64,000 nt of DNA from Dyadobacter sp. CY312 (GCF_021390535.1 NZ_JAJUXG010000018.1:1-64000), one strand, 5' to 3'; shown: positions 9,486 to 18,081, counted from the first letter of the stretch. Notes: generated from the sequence alone by a model not told the origin. Numbers and translations: made by a program.

Positions 9486-9572
9486 ACACAGAGAACCACA
9501 GAGTCCAGAAGAGATTCACAGAGAAAATTTATTCTCAGTGCTCCTCTTTTTTATCTCTGCGATACTCTGTGT
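9486..9572. repeat. Palindromic intergenic repeat, ACACAGAG type, copy 1
   Basis: ACACAGAG at 9486-9493 is mirrored by CTCTGTGT at 9565-9572, with more CACAGAG and CTCCTCTTTTT segments inside. The following copy at 9614-9700 has the same order of segments. It is non-coding, although a short ORF runs through it by chance. Confidence 0.65.
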
Positions 9573-9613
9573 AATAAACACAGTACACCCTTTTCGTGAA
9601 ATGTCAAAAAATG

Positions 9614-9700
9614 ACACAGAGAGCCACAGAGAAAACATGAGCTTCACAGAGATACTTTCCCCTCCGTGCTCCTCTTTTTAATCTCCGTGAAACTCTGTGT
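9614..9700. repeat. Palindromic intergenic repeat, ACACAGAG type, copy 2
   Basis: This is a diverged direct copy of the element at 9486-9572: ACACAGAG at 9614-9621, internal CACAGAG motifs, a shared CTCCTCTTTTTAATCTC-like segment, and CTCTGTGT at 9693-9700. It ends 20 bases before the PL11 lyase start, so it must lie in that gene's leader or promoter region. Confidence 0.65.
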
Positions 9701-9720
9701 AACCTAAAATTACGATTATA

Positions 9721-11580
9721 ATGAACAGTAAAATATTAACCTCCCTACTCCTCTTTTCCACCATTCTGTCTGCAACAGCACAGCGGCAGATGGAGCATTT
9801 GAACCGGGGATTGATTGCCATTAAGGGAGAAAATAATCAGGTGTATATCGGTTGGCGACTTCTGGGCACAGATCCGTCTGATATTGCTTTTAACTTGTAC
9901 CGGGGCAAAATCAAAATTAATAAAACACCACTTTCGGCTTCTACCAATTATGTTGATACAAATCCTTCCGGTGAAGTATACAGCATTAAAACGGTGATTA
10001 AAGGAAAGGAACAAAAAGCCGTAGAATCGGCGAAGGTTAATCCGAATCCTTTCATTTCTATTCCATTAACCCCACCTGCGGGAGGAACAACACCAAAAGG
10101 AGATGCTTACACCTACAATGCCAATGATGCAAGTGTTGGTGATCTGGACGGTGACGGTGAATATGAGATTATCCTGAAATGGGATCCTTCCAATGCCAAA
10201 GACAACTCGCAACGCGGCTATACCGGCAATGTATATCTGGACGCCTACAAACTGAACGGTACACGTCTTTGGCGGATTGACCTCGGCAGAAACATACGCG
10301 CCGGAGCACATTACACGCAGTTTATGGTGTATGATTTTGATGGAGATGGCAAAGCCGAAATTATCTGTAAAACCGCAGATGCAACCATTGATGGAGCCGG
10401 TAAAGTAATCGGTGATGCCAACGCAGACTTTCGCAATGAAACAGGTTACATACTTTCCGGTCCCGAGTTCCTTACTGTTTTTGAAGGAATCAGCGGAAAA
10501 GCAATTGATACGCAGGATTTTTATCCAAAACGGGATGTAGAAGCCGGAGACAATCCGACTCCTGAACAAATGAAAGCTGGCTGGGGTGACAACTATGGAA
10601 ACCGCATAGATCGCTATGTATCGGCAGTGGCCTATCTGGATGGTAAAAAGCCGAGTTTTATTGCTGGCCGTGGTTATTATACCAGACTGGTTCGTGTTGC
10701 CTGGGATTTTAAAAAGGGAAAATTGCAGCGCCGCTGGATATTTGATAGCAAAGACGCTCCCAACGAAAACTATGCAGGAATGGGAAACCACAGCATGACC
10801 GTGGGTGATGTAGACGGAGATGGAAAGGACGAGATCATTAATGGATCGAGCGTGATTGACGCCAACGGCAAAGGTTTGTATTCAACCTGGCTCGGACATG
10901 GCGATGCGCTTCACATGACAGATATGGATCCCGCTAATCCGGGTATGGAGCTATGGCAGTCGTACGAAGAGTCGAAAAAGTATGGACAATATGGACTCAG
11001 GCTGAATGACGCCAAGACGGGGAAAACGTTGTGGGGAGTAGATGGTGGTGGGAAGGATATTGGCCGCGCGATGGCCTCTGATATTGATCCAACTCATCCT
11101 GGTTACGAATATTGGGGATCTGTTGGTGGTTTGTACAACAGCAAGGGAGTTGAGATTTCAACAACACGCCCATCATCCATCAATTTTGCTGTGTGGTGGG
11201 ACGCCGATCTCACAAGAGAGCTTCTCGATAAAAACAGAATTGACAAATGGGACTATAAAACGCAGACAACAAAAAATCTTTTGACAGCCGAAGGTTTTAC
11301 TTCAAATAACGGAACAAAAGGAACCCCGGCACTGAGTGCAGATATCCTGGGCGACTGGCGGGAAGAAGTAATCTGGCGGAAGGAAGACAATACGAAACTA
11401 CGTATCTACACGACAACCATTCCAGCCGACAACCGGATACCAACCCTGATGCACGACGCACAATATCGCGTGGCGATTGCCTGGCAAAACTCTGCTTACA
11501 ACCAGCCACCGCACCCGTCTTTCTTTCTGGGAGAAGGAATGAAACCTGTTTCACAACCAAACATCAAAACAAATAAGTAA
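9721..11580 (+). CDS. Rhamnogalacturonan lyase, PL11 family
   Basis: This is a secreted polysaccharide lyase of 619 residues that cleaves the rhamnose-galacturonate backbone of rhamnogalacturonan-I by beta-elimination. The first 20 residues form a signal peptide ending in ATAQ. The mature protein opens with the family signature RQMEHLNRGLIAI followed by an N-terminal fibronectin-like domain. The catalytic beta-propeller carries repeated calcium-binding loops of the form DxDGDG, for example VGDLDGDGEYEI, YDFDGDGKAEI and VGDVDGDGKDEI, and ends in the YRVAIAWQNSAYNQPPHPS segment typical of PL11. It is followed by the CE12 esterase and GH105 hydrolase on the same strand, which act on the same polymer and its products. 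Confidence 0.95.
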   Translation: MNSKILTSLLLFSTILSATAQRQMEHLNRGLIAIKGENNQVYIGWRLLGTDPSDIAFNLYRGKIKINKTPLSASTNYVDTNPSGEVYSIKTVIKGKEQKAVESAKVNPNPFISIPLTPPAGGTTPKGDAYTYNANDASVGDLDGDGEYEIILKWDPSNAKDNSQRGYTGNVYLDAYKLNGTRLWRIDLGRNIRAGAHYTQFMVYDFDGDGKAEIICKTADATIDGAGKVIGDANADFRNETGYILSGPEFLTVFEGISGKAIDTQDFYPKRDVEAGDNPTPEQMKAGWGDNYGNRIDRYVSAVAYLDGKKPSFIAGRGYYTRLVRVAWDFKKGKLQRRWIFDSKDAPNENYAGMGNHSMTVGDVDGDGKDEIINGSSVIDANGKGLYSTWLGHGDALHMTDMDPANPGMELWQSYEESKKYGQYGLRLNDAKTGKTLWGVDGGGKDIGRAMASDIDPTHPGYEYWGSVGGLYNSKGVEISTTRPSSINFAVWWDADLTRELLDKNRIDKWDYKTQTTKNLLTAEGFTSNNGTKGTPALSADILGDWREEVIWRKEDNTKLRIYTTTIPADNRIPTLMHDAQYRVAIAWQNSAYNQPPHPSFFLGEGMKPVSQPNIKTNK

Positions 11581-11646
11581 AGCTGCTGTCGTGTCACAAT
11601 CACTATGTCAATTGAAATAAGTTTCGTAGGAATACAAATGTCACCC

Positions 11647-11685
11647 TGAGCGGAGTCGAAGAGCAAAATGCTTCGACTCCGCTCA
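11647..11685. repeat. 15-bp perfect hairpin (TGAGCGGAGTCGAAG)
   Basis: TGAGCGGAGTCGAAG at 11647-11661 is exactly complementary to 11671-11685 with a 9-base loop. The preceding CACCC makes the CACCCTGAGCGGAGTCGAAG string known from many intergenic repeats. It lies in the 214-base gap between the PL11 and CE12 genes. No T-run follows, so it is better called a mobile palindromic repeat than a terminator, although it could act on mRNA stability. Confidence 0.7.
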
Positions 11686-11794
11686 GCAAGACATTCGTAA
11701 AAGTATACGTCACACGACATTAGGAGCTATTAACAATCAACTTATAGCTTCATTACACCCAAAAAAGTTATCTAGTAAAAATCATTCTGTAAAC

Positions 11795-12583
11795 ATGAAA
11801 ACCAATTTCATTCGTCTTGCCATATTCTCCCTTTTCTGTGTGGTTGTATTGGCGGCCAGTATCAAACCTAGACCTGTCCAGTTATTTCTGATAGGCGACT
11901 CCACCGTAAAAAATGGTTCTGGCAAAGGAGCAGACAACCTCTGGGGCTGGGGCACTGTTTTGCCTGAACTATTTGACACAACAAAAATCAAAATCCACAA
12001 TCACGCCATCGGAGGCCGTAGCAGCCGTACCTTCCTGACCGAAGGTCGGTGGGAAAAAGTACTGGCACAATTGCAGCCTGGCGACTACGTGATCATGCAG
12101 TTCGGACACAACGATGGCGGAGCAATTAATGATACCACCCGAGCAAGAGGTTCCATCAAAGGCATTGGAAATGAAACCGAAGAAATTGATAATCTGATGA
12201 CCAAAAAGCATGAAGTTGTGTACACTTACGGCTATTATATGCGCAAATACATCGATGAAGCAAAAGCCAAAGGCGCCATCCCAATCGTATGCTCCCCTGT
12301 ACCCCGAAACATTTTCAAAGAAGGAAAAATTGAAAGGCCGACTACCGGTTACGGTCCCTGGGCAAAACAGGTGGCTCAAACCAACGGGGCCGACTTTATT
12401 GACCTATATGATCGTGTGGCAAATCGGTATGGAAAACTAGGGCCTGAAAAAGTGCAGGCTGAGCTTTTCACTGCTAAAGATCACACCCACACCACCGAAG
12501 CTGGTGCAAGAATTAATGCGCAGGAAGTGGTGGCTGGGATTAAGAATTTGAAGAAAAATAAGCTAAAGAGGTACATAAGGTAA
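11795..12583 (+). CDS. Rhamnogalacturonan acetylesterase, CE12/SGNH family
   Basis: This exported esterase of 262 residues removes acetyl groups from rhamnogalacturonan so that the lyase can act. It begins with a hydrophobic signal segment (FIRLAIFSLFCVVVLAAS). The SGNH blocks are all visible: GDST with the nucleophile S36, the block II glycine in AIGGRSSRTF (71-80), GHND with N106, and the acid-histidine pair in DHTH near residue 230. This set with FLIGDSTVKN and the TEAG ending is characteristic of CE12. The last codons are Lys-rich and run almost into the palindromic repeat at 12589. Its place between PL11 and GH105 fits stepwise breakdown of acetylated pectin. Confidence 0.93.
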   Translation: MKTNFIRLAIFSLFCVVVLAASIKPRPVQLFLIGDSTVKNGSGKGADNLWGWGTVLPELFDTTKIKIHNHAIGGRSSRTFLTEGRWEKVLAQLQPGDYVIMQFGHNDGGAINDTTRARGSIKGIGNETEEIDNLMTKKHEVVYTYGYYMRKYIDEAKAKGAIPIVCSPVPRNIFKEGKIERPTTGYGPWAKQVAQTNGADFIDLYDRVANRYGKLGPEKVQAELFTAKDHTHTTEAGARINAQEVVAGIKNLKKNKLKRYIR

Positions 12584-12588
12584 AAAGG

Positions 12589-12700
12589 TTTCACGCAAGG
12601 GGGCAAAGTTAGATGCAAAGGACGCAAAGGTTTTCTTACCGGTCTTTGCTTAATCTTCCCTGCTTTGCGTGAAACAAAAATATTTGCGCCTTTGCGTGAA
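12589..12700. repeat. Palindromic intergenic repeat, TTTCACGC type, second copy
   Basis: TTTCACGCAA at 12589-12598 is matched in inverse by TTGCGTGAAA at 12665-12674 and again by TTTGCGTGAA at 12691-12700; several GCAAAG/CTTTGC pairs lie between. It starts six bases after the CE12 stop and reaches to 20 bases before the GH105 start. It belongs to the same family as the element at 9383-9472. Confidence 0.65.
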
Positions 12701-12719
12701 CCAAAAAACTAAAAACAAC

Positions 12720-13868
12720 ATGAACAGACGTAATGCACTTGGGTTATTGCTGGCGGGCGGTGCAGCCATACAAACGACCTGGGCTTTTGGGAAAAACTCA
12801 GAAGCATCAAAAATAGATAAGAAGAAAATTCTTGGCACACTTCGGTTGACGAACGATTACTTTGTAGCAAAATGGCCGGATACGGGCAAATCCATTGTTA
12901 CCAATCGTGAACGTCCAAGCAATATCTGGACCCGCGGAGTTTATTATGAAGGATTGATGGCTTTGTATCAGATAGACAAACAACAGTCCTACATTGATTA
13001 CGCCGTTTCCTGGGGTGAAAATCACAAATGGGGCTTACGGAACGGAATCAAAACCCGTAATGCGGATGATCAATGCTGCGGGCAAACTTACATTGACCTT
13101 TATCTGATGGACAAAAAGCCAGAAAGAATAAAGGACATCAAGGCATCCATAGATCTGATGGTCAACTCTGAACAGAAAGACGACTGGTCGTGGATTGATA
13201 CGTTGCAAATGGCAATGCCTGTTTTTACCCAGCTGGCCGTGATTTACAACGACAACAGGTATTACGAGAAAATGTTCGACCTCTATAACTTCACGAAAAC
13301 CGTGCATGGAGGAAGTGGATTGTTCAATCCGCAGGAAGGACTTTGGTGGCGTGATAAGGATTTTGTACCGCCATATAAAACACCGGGAGGCAAAAATTGC
13401 TACTGGTCGCGCGGTAATGGTTGGATTGTAGCGGCATTGGTACGTGTACTGGATATCATGCCAAAAAATGCACCACACCGCAATGAATATGAAAAAATGT
13501 TGCTTACCATGCTCACCGCTTTGCTACCTCTGCAACGCCCGGATGGCTACTGGAATGTAAGCCTTACCGACGAAACAGATTTTGGAGGAAAAGAAGTGAC
13601 TGGTACTTCGCTTTTCATTTATGGAATGGCATGGGCGATCCGCAAGGGGTTGGTAAAAAGTAAAGAATACGAACCGGCAATCACCAAGGCATGGAACGCC
13701 ATGGTATCAGAATGCGTACACGAAAACGGATTTTTGGGGTTTGTACAGGGAACCGGAAAAGAGCCAAAAGACGGGCAGCCTGTAACTTACGACAGCATGC
13801 CCGACTTTGAAGATTTTGGTCTTGGTTGCTTTCTGCTCGCAGGAACAGAAATTTACAAAATGAAATAA
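12720..13868 (+). CDS. Unsaturated rhamnogalacturonyl hydrolase, GH105
   Basis: This glycoside hydrolase of 382 residues should remove the unsaturated uronic acid left at the non-reducing end of PL11 products. The start is placed at the ATG giving MNRRNALGLLLAGGAAIQ, a Tat-like signal peptide; a longer in-frame version would translate the palindromic repeat. The alpha/alpha-barrel fold shows in WTRGVYYEGLMALYQ, ADDQCCGQTYIDLY (with a likely catalytic Asp), WSWIDTLQMAMPVF, the long YWSRGNGWIVAALVRVLDI motif and VTGTSLFIYGMAWAIRKG. It is the last gene of the pectin run and converges with the GntR gene, with only seven bases between the stops and no terminator visible. Confidence 0.94.
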   Translation: MNRRNALGLLLAGGAAIQTTWAFGKNSEASKIDKKKILGTLRLTNDYFVAKWPDTGKSIVTNRERPSNIWTRGVYYEGLMALYQIDKQQSYIDYAVSWGENHKWGLRNGIKTRNADDQCCGQTYIDLYLMDKKPERIKDIKASIDLMVNSEQKDDWSWIDTLQMAMPVFTQLAVIYNDNRYYEKMFDLYNFTKTVHGGSGLFNPQEGLWWRDKDFVPPYKTPGGKNCYWSRGNGWIVAALVRVLDIMPKNAPHRNEYEKMLLTMLTALLPLQRPDGYWNVSLTDETDFGGKEVTGTSLFIYGMAWAIRKGLVKSKEYEPAITKAWNAMVSECVHENGFLGFVQGTGKEPKDGQPVTYDSMPDFEDFGLGCFLLAGTEIYKMK

Positions 13869-13875
13869 AGAGGGT

Positions 13876-14973
13876 TTACAGAGATCCCCTGCGAATCATA
13901 TAGAATGGATTTTTAACACGTACCTGCTGTTTGTTCATAATCGAAGTTGCAGCAGTACGTCCCATTTTCTCGAAGTCAGTGGTAATCACTGTAATTTCTA
14001 AAAGTTCTTTCAGGGTGGTTTCGTTAAAAGAGATCACCCCTATTTCTTCACCCATTTTATAGGATGACAAACGGATCTTTTTCACAAGTTCGCCCAAATC
14101 ACTTTCCTCCACTACTATATAAGCCGTGTTCGGCAAAAGTTCTTCGTCCGACACATTGCTTCTGATCTCAAAATCCTTTTTGTAATTGATGCAATAGTTT
14201 CTGAAACCACGAACGATTTCCTTCGGATAGTTACCATGTTCCGGAAAAAGCAATACCAAACGTTCGTATTTGCTCATCAGATCGTTGGCATCTTCCAATG
14301 AAGAAAATATGTCTTTATCAAAATTCTGAAAAACACTTACCGATGTCTGATGCAGTTCCGGAATATCACGGTCCAGAAGAACCAGTTCCGAAGACGGTAT
14401 ACGTTTTAATACCGCCATATAATCCTCTTCGTTGTCTGTATCCGTATTAAAATGAGGCATAACCACGTAACGGTTGTATTTCCCCAGATTTTTTTCAATA
14501 ATTTCTTTAAACCTCAAAACACTGCAATGATGGATTTCCAGATCAACTGTTGCAGCATCACCCAGCGCCTTGATAAAGGAATAGTATATGATTTTTTTGT
14601 AAGAACTCAGCTTGTTAAAAATCAGAAGAATTTTCTCTTTTTTATCCCTCACAGATTGCACATAATAGCCTTTCCCCTGTACAGCTGAAATGTATCTCAT
14701 ATTACGCAGTTCACGATATGCCTTTTCGACGGTATCTCTCGCAAGCTGATATTCTGCACTCAATTCACTGATAGACGGCAACTGAACCCCTTGTGCCAGT
14801 ACACCCAGTTCGATATCCGTTTTGATGGAATGAACGATCTGCTTGTATTTGGGCATCTGATTTCGCGGATCGAATTGCATGTGAAACAATCCATCGCGTT
14901 CAGGAACGTAAACATTTTTAAAAACAAAATCCTTGCTCTCTAAATTTGTCCTGGCAGCCGTATATCCATTCAT
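13876..14973 (-). CDS. GntR-type transcriptional regulator with sugar-binding-like domain
   Basis: This 365-residue regulator has an N-terminal GntR winged helix-turn-helix (about residues 35-105: PKYKQIVHSIKTDIELG, LPSISELSAEYQLARDTVEK, GKGYYV) and a C-terminal domain resembling periplasmic sugar-binding proteins (for example SSELVLLDRDIPE, GEEIGVISFNETTLKELL, MGRTAATSIM), as in LacI-type sensors. The arrangement matches GntR proteins found next to sugar utilisation loci in Bacteroidota. It converges on the GH105 gene, and I infer that it senses a rhamnose- or pectin-derived sugar and controls the locus. A later in-frame ATG at 14880 is possible as start. No operator could be picked out. Confidence 0.85.
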   Translation of the reverse strand: MNGYTAARTNLESKDFVFKNVYVPERDGLFHMQFDPRNQMPKYKQIVHSIKTDIELGVLAQGVQLPSISELSAEYQLARDTVEKAYRELRNMRYISAVQGKGYYVQSVRDKKEKILLIFNKLSSYKKIIYYSFIKALGDAATVDLEIHHCSVLRFKEIIEKNLGKYNRYVVMPHFNTDTDNEEDYMAVLKRIPSSELVLLDRDIPELHQTSVSVFQNFDKDIFSSLEDANDLMSKYERLVLLFPEHGNYPKEIVRGFRNYCINYKKDFEIRSNVSDEELLPNTAYIVVEESDLGELVKKIRLSSYKMGEEIGVISFNETTLKELLEITVITTDFEKMGRTAATSIMNKQQVRVKNPFYMIRRGSL

Positions 14974-15137
14974 AAGAATAAAATTAAATTGAATTTTTCT
15001 ATGAAACTGCGTTCATCCCCTAATTGGTGTCGTGATGATCCACAATGAATATTAGCCAATTAAGAATCAAAAAAATGCAATTACGCTGACTATTTTAATG
15101 CACACGTTATCGGGAACGTTGCCAAAAAGCATCGAAC

Positions 15138-15145
15138 CAAAGATA
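15138..15145 (-). promoter_or_regulatory. Candidate -7 box on minus strand (TATCTTTG)
   Basis: Read on the minus strand this is TATCTTTG, matching TAnnTTTG. It lies about 165 bases before the annotated GntR start, which would give a long leader; no matching -33 element is apparent. The rest of the 15000-15130 gap shows nothing recognisable. Confidence 0.28.
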
Positions 15146-15175
15146 ATTTATTATAAAATCGTGGTAATATGATAT

Positions 15176-15200
15176 AAACGGAGGCAGAACGCCTCCGTTT
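15176..15200 (-). terminator. Hairpin downstream of BNR lipoprotein gene
   Basis: AAACGGAGGC at 15176-15185 pairs perfectly with GCCTCCGTTT at 15191-15200 across a five-base loop. It lies 35 bases beyond the stop of the minus-strand BNR-repeat gene and is a likely terminator, although the T-run is short. Confidence 0.65.
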
Positions 15201-15235
15201 GAGAGGAACTCAATTTAGATTATAGCAAGAGTTAC

Positions 15236-16345
15236 TCACTTTCCCTGCGTGGAAAGCTTCACAATATCTGCTTTACTTCCTTTCCAGAAAGCAATTTTTT
15301 GCCGGTTCCAGGTGTAAGTCACCGCCACCGAATCGCCCCAGCTGATGATCGCCGGATACGAAAATTCATCTTCCTTTTTCCCTGAATCCAGGTCAAATTT
15401 CTCTTCCCATTTCTGACCATTGTCGTGTGACAACGCTATCGATAACGGAGAACGGGAACCCCAGTTTTCTCTATCAGGATTATAAGCCAGCGCTATCGTT
15501 CCGTCCGACAACTGAGCGGCATCTATACCGCTATTTGGATTAGGCAAATCCGTTTTCCGGATCGGCGTCCAGGTTTTACCGTTGTCAAACGAATCACTTC
15601 TTCCTACAATCCCACCCGTTGTGCGCACCAGCATATGTACGTTGCCTGGTTTTGATTCCCACAACGTTGGTTGTATAGCACCTTTTCCTTTTATCTCTGT
15701 TGTGTCTATTTTGAAATAAGGACTCGCTTTCCAGGTTTTCCCCTTATCCTCACTCCTGTCCACAAATACTTCCCAGCGCCCTACTTCATTGGATGCTCCG
15801 GCAAGCCAGGTTCCGTCTTTCAGTTCTATCAATTTATCTTTCACTGGTCCACGTCCACCTTTGTCGCCCTTCACAAGTTCGTAAGCCTTCGACCAGCTAT
15901 TCCCACCATCTTCCGAAGTTTGTACCCAGGTTTCCCAATGCGATATTTCTTTTCCAACTTTAAAATAAAGAATCACTTTCCCATCTGCCGTTTTTTGAAG
16001 AACGGGATTCCAATGTGCATCTTCCCGAATTTTAGCGATTTCTTTGGGAGCACTCCAGTTTCCCGGTTGGCCTTTGGAAAGCCATATACCCACATCCGGA
16101 TTTTTTTCTTCCGTTCCGCCAAACCACGCCACCAGAAACTGGCCATCATCCAGCCTCACTAGCGTTGAAGCATGACACTGAGCAAAAGGTCTGTCGTCCC
16201 CAAAAACGAAATTCTTCTCTACTTTGAGCGTATCCACATTTTCCTTGCCGGCAGACTCATTCGGTTTGGAATTACATGAAAGAAAAACGGCAACAGCAAG
16301 GGATGCTGCAATAGCAGATTTGGGAGTAAGATTTAATAAATTCAT
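15236..16345 (-). CDS. Sialidase-like BNR-repeat lipoprotein
   Basis: This exported protein of about 369 residues has a six-bladed-propeller sialidase fold of the BNR_2 type. The start is set at the ATG giving MNLLNLTPK, which yields a lipoprotein signal with lipobox VFLSC. Four Asp-box motifs of the form SxDxGxxW are visible: SEDGGNSW, SEDKGKTW, SFDNGKTW and SHDNGQKW. The early CHASTLVRLDDGQFLVAWFGG segment is typical of predicted neuraminidases in Bacteroidota. The FRIP motif of true GH33 sialidases is not seen, so sialidase activity is doubtful; proteins of this type also occur in plant-polysaccharide loci. It may follow gpsA in one transcript, with a gap of 58 bases. Confidence 0.85.
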   Translation of the reverse strand: MNLLNLTPKSAIAASLAVAVFLSCNSKPNESAGKENVDTLKVEKNFVFGDDRPFAQCHASTLVRLDDGQFLVAWFGGTEEKNPDVGIWLSKGQPGNWSAPKEIAKIREDAHWNPVLQKTADGKVILYFKVGKEISHWETWVQTSEDGGNSWSKAYELVKGDKGGRGPVKDKLIELKDGTWLAGASNEVGRWEVFVDRSEDKGKTWKASPYFKIDTTEIKGKGAIQPTLWESKPGNVHMLVRTTGGIVGRSDSFDNGKTWTPIRKTDLPNPNSGIDAAQLSDGTIALAYNPDRENWGSRSPLSIALSHDNGQKWEEKFDLDSGKKEDEFSYPAIISWGDSVAVTYTWNRQKIAFWKGSKADIVKLSTQGK

Positions 16346-16403
16346 TCTTATCAAGGGGTTTAGAAATTCCCTGTGAATACGTTGAGATATTGCCAAAAGG
16401 CTA

Positions 16404-17411
16404 CTATTTGAGATTTTTTTTCAATTCTTCCATTACTCCTGCCGGAGCCTGTTCATCGTAAAGAATGCTGTAAACAGCGGTCGTTATCGGAATATTAACA
16501 TGAAAAGTTTTGTTCATTTCCATGATACTCCGTGTGGCATAATAGCCTTCTGCAATCATTTTCATTTCCAGCTGAGCTGCTTTTACGCTATATCCACGGC
16601 CGATCATATTGCCAAAAAGACGGTTGCGGCTAAATTGAGAATATGAAGTTACAAGAAGATCACCCAGATAAGCCGACGAGCTGATCTCGCGCTCTCGGGG
16701 GTCAAGTGCAGTCACAAACCTGCCAATTTCCTGCATTGCATTGGAAACAAGCACTGCCTGGAAATTATCTCCATAACCCAGTCCGTGTGTGATTCCGCAA
16801 GCAAGCGCCACAATGTTTTTCATCACAGCGGCATACTCTACACCGTACAAATCTTCCAGCGGATTGGCCGTAACGAAGCGGCAGGTCATCAGTTTTGCAA
16901 ATTCCTCAGCTGTGGCATTGTCCGTAGAAGCGATAGTCAGGTAGGATTGTTTTTCCAAAGCCACTTCTTCGGCATGACATGGGCCCGCAATAACGCAGGT
17001 ATCTTTCAGCGGCACTTTATATTTTTCCGCAACCCAATCGGTTACGAGTATATTCTGATCGGGAATCATGCCCTTAATGGCAGAAACTACACGTTTTCCT
17101 TTGAAATGTTTTTCAGAAAGTCCTTGTAAAGATTCCTGCACAAAAGCAGCCGGTACAGCCAGGATTACATAATCCGCACCTTTAACAGCATCGGTTGTTT
17201 TCTCAAAAACCTTTATCTTTTTGGGAGAAAGATGTACATCACTCAGGTAGCTGGGATTGTGATGAAACTTACGGATGTGGTTGATATCGTCCTGATTACG
17301 CAGCCACCAGCGGATCTGAACATTAGCCTGTTCACTGAGTATTTTGATCAAAGCCGTTGCCCAGCTTCCGCCTCCAATCACCGCAATTTTTGTATTACTT
17401 AAAAAACTCAT
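16404..17411 (-). CDS. gpsA: NAD(P)H-dependent glycerol-3-phosphate dehydrogenase
   Basis: This cytoplasmic enzyme reduces dihydroxyacetone phosphate to sn-glycerol 3-phosphate for phospholipid synthesis. At 335 residues it has the normal length. The N-terminal Rossmann motif IAVIGGGSWATAL (about residues 9-21) binds the cofactor, followed by GADYVILAVPAAFVQ. The segment VVSAIKGMI holds the conserved lysine, and EYAAVMKNIVALACGITHGLGYGDN is the catalytic-domain signature with its second lysine. The C-terminal part has EGYYATRSIMEM and IPITTAVYSILYD. It lies between the Crp/Fnr regulator and the BNR lipoprotein on the same strand, with no apparent functional link to either. Confidence 0.95.
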   Translation of the reverse strand: MSFLSNTKIAVIGGGSWATALIKILSEQANVQIRWWLRNQDDINHIRKFHHNPSYLSDVHLSPKKIKVFEKTTDAVKGADYVILAVPAAFVQESLQGLSEKHFKGKRVVSAIKGMIPDQNILVTDWVAEKYKVPLKDTCVIAGPCHAEEVALEKQSYLTIASTDNATAEEFAKLMTCRFVTANPLEDLYGVEYAAVMKNIVALACGITHGLGYGDNFQAVLVSNAMQEIGRFVTALDPREREISSSAYLGDLLVTSYSQFSRNRLFGNMIGRGYSVKAAQLEMKMIAEGYYATRSIMEMNKTFHVNIPITTAVYSILYDEQAPAGVMEELKKNLK

Positions 17412-17484
17412 GGTTGATGTTTGTCTGTTACTTCACGGTTTCCATTTTTTTAAAAATGAAAAAGGAAGTTACAAAGTAAACTGC

Positions 17485-18081
17485 TTAATGTTGAATTTTC
17501 TCCAAATTGGCTGTTTTTAAACATCTGCTGAACGTCGCAGGAGTAGTTCCGAGGTATGTTGCAATGTAGTGGTCGGGCACACGGCGGAACAAAGAATAAG
17601 GCTGATTGATGTAGTATTCAATCCGCTGCTCTACCGACAAATATTTAAACAGCCGCACCCGTTCGCTAAAACTCACGAGGCGCTGTTCCAGCAACTGAAT
17701 AATCAATTGTGCTATAAGTATATTTTCCTGCGCCAACTGACGGTATGCCTCGTACGAGATGGAATACACCATTGTGTCTTCCAGTGTTTCCATTACCTCA
17801 TCAGATACATGCTGAGAAAAGAAGCTTTCGGCCACGCAGGCGATTTCTCCCTCCGCAACCAGTCGGGATGTAATGTCTTCTGAACCTTTGAGGTAGTACG
17901 AACGAATTACACCGGTTTCGATAAAATAAATCGCAGAATTTACCTGACCAATATCCACAAGTACCCTTCCTTTTCGGATAAGATTGGGTTTTACCAATTG
18001 CATGAAATGCTCCTTGAAAGGTTCGAATGTGGGCGTACTCAGCGCTTGTAGCAATTGATGAAGCGGTCTTTTGTTATCCAT
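17485..18081 (-). CDS. Crp/Fnr family transcriptional regulator
   Basis: This regulator of 198 residues has a cyclic-nucleotide-binding-like domain (RKGRVLVDIGQVNSAIYFIETGVIRSYYLKG) and a C-terminal helix-turn-helix (PDHYIATYLGTTPATFSRCL). It lacks the phosphate-binding cassette of true CRP and the cysteines of Fnr, as is common in the many Crp-like regulators of Bacteroidota, so the effector is unknown. The start at the ATG for MDNKRPLHQ is preferred over an upstream one that adds 24 unconserved residues. It faces the five-gene unit at 18268-23049 across a region with a perfect 16-bp palindrome, and I infer that it regulates that unit, itself, or both. Confidence 0.88.
   Translation of the reverse strand: MDNKRPLHQLLQALSTPTFEPFKEHFMQLVKPNLIRKGRVLVDIGQVNSAIYFIETGVIRSYYLKGSEDITSRLVAEGEIACVAESFFSQHVSDEVMETLEDTMVYSISYEAYRQLAQENILIAQLIIQLLEQRLVSFSERVRLFKYLSVEQRIEYYINQPYSLFRRVPDHYIATYLGTTPATFSRCLKTANLEKIQH

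Noticed and set aside
9463-9681. A 72-codon plus-strand ORF between rhaM and the PL11 gene
   Set aside because: It is translated from the palindromic repeats (repeated HREP/HREN-like strings), has no family resemblance, and its ends follow the repeat structure rather than a gene.
9486-9700. Two spaced similar units that might suggest a CRISPR array
   Set aside because: There are only two diverged copies, each itself an inverted repeat, without uniform repeat length or spacers and without cas genes.
10066-10791. Long minus-strand ORF of 241 codons inside the PL11 lyase gene
   Set aside because: It is antisense to a strongly conserved enzyme and its composition mirrors the repeated DxDGDG codons of the lyase.
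15236-16345. Calling the BNR lipoprotein a true GH33 sialidase
   Set aside because: The Asp-box repeats are clear, but the FRIP motif with the arginine triad is not visible, and the neighbours concern pectin.
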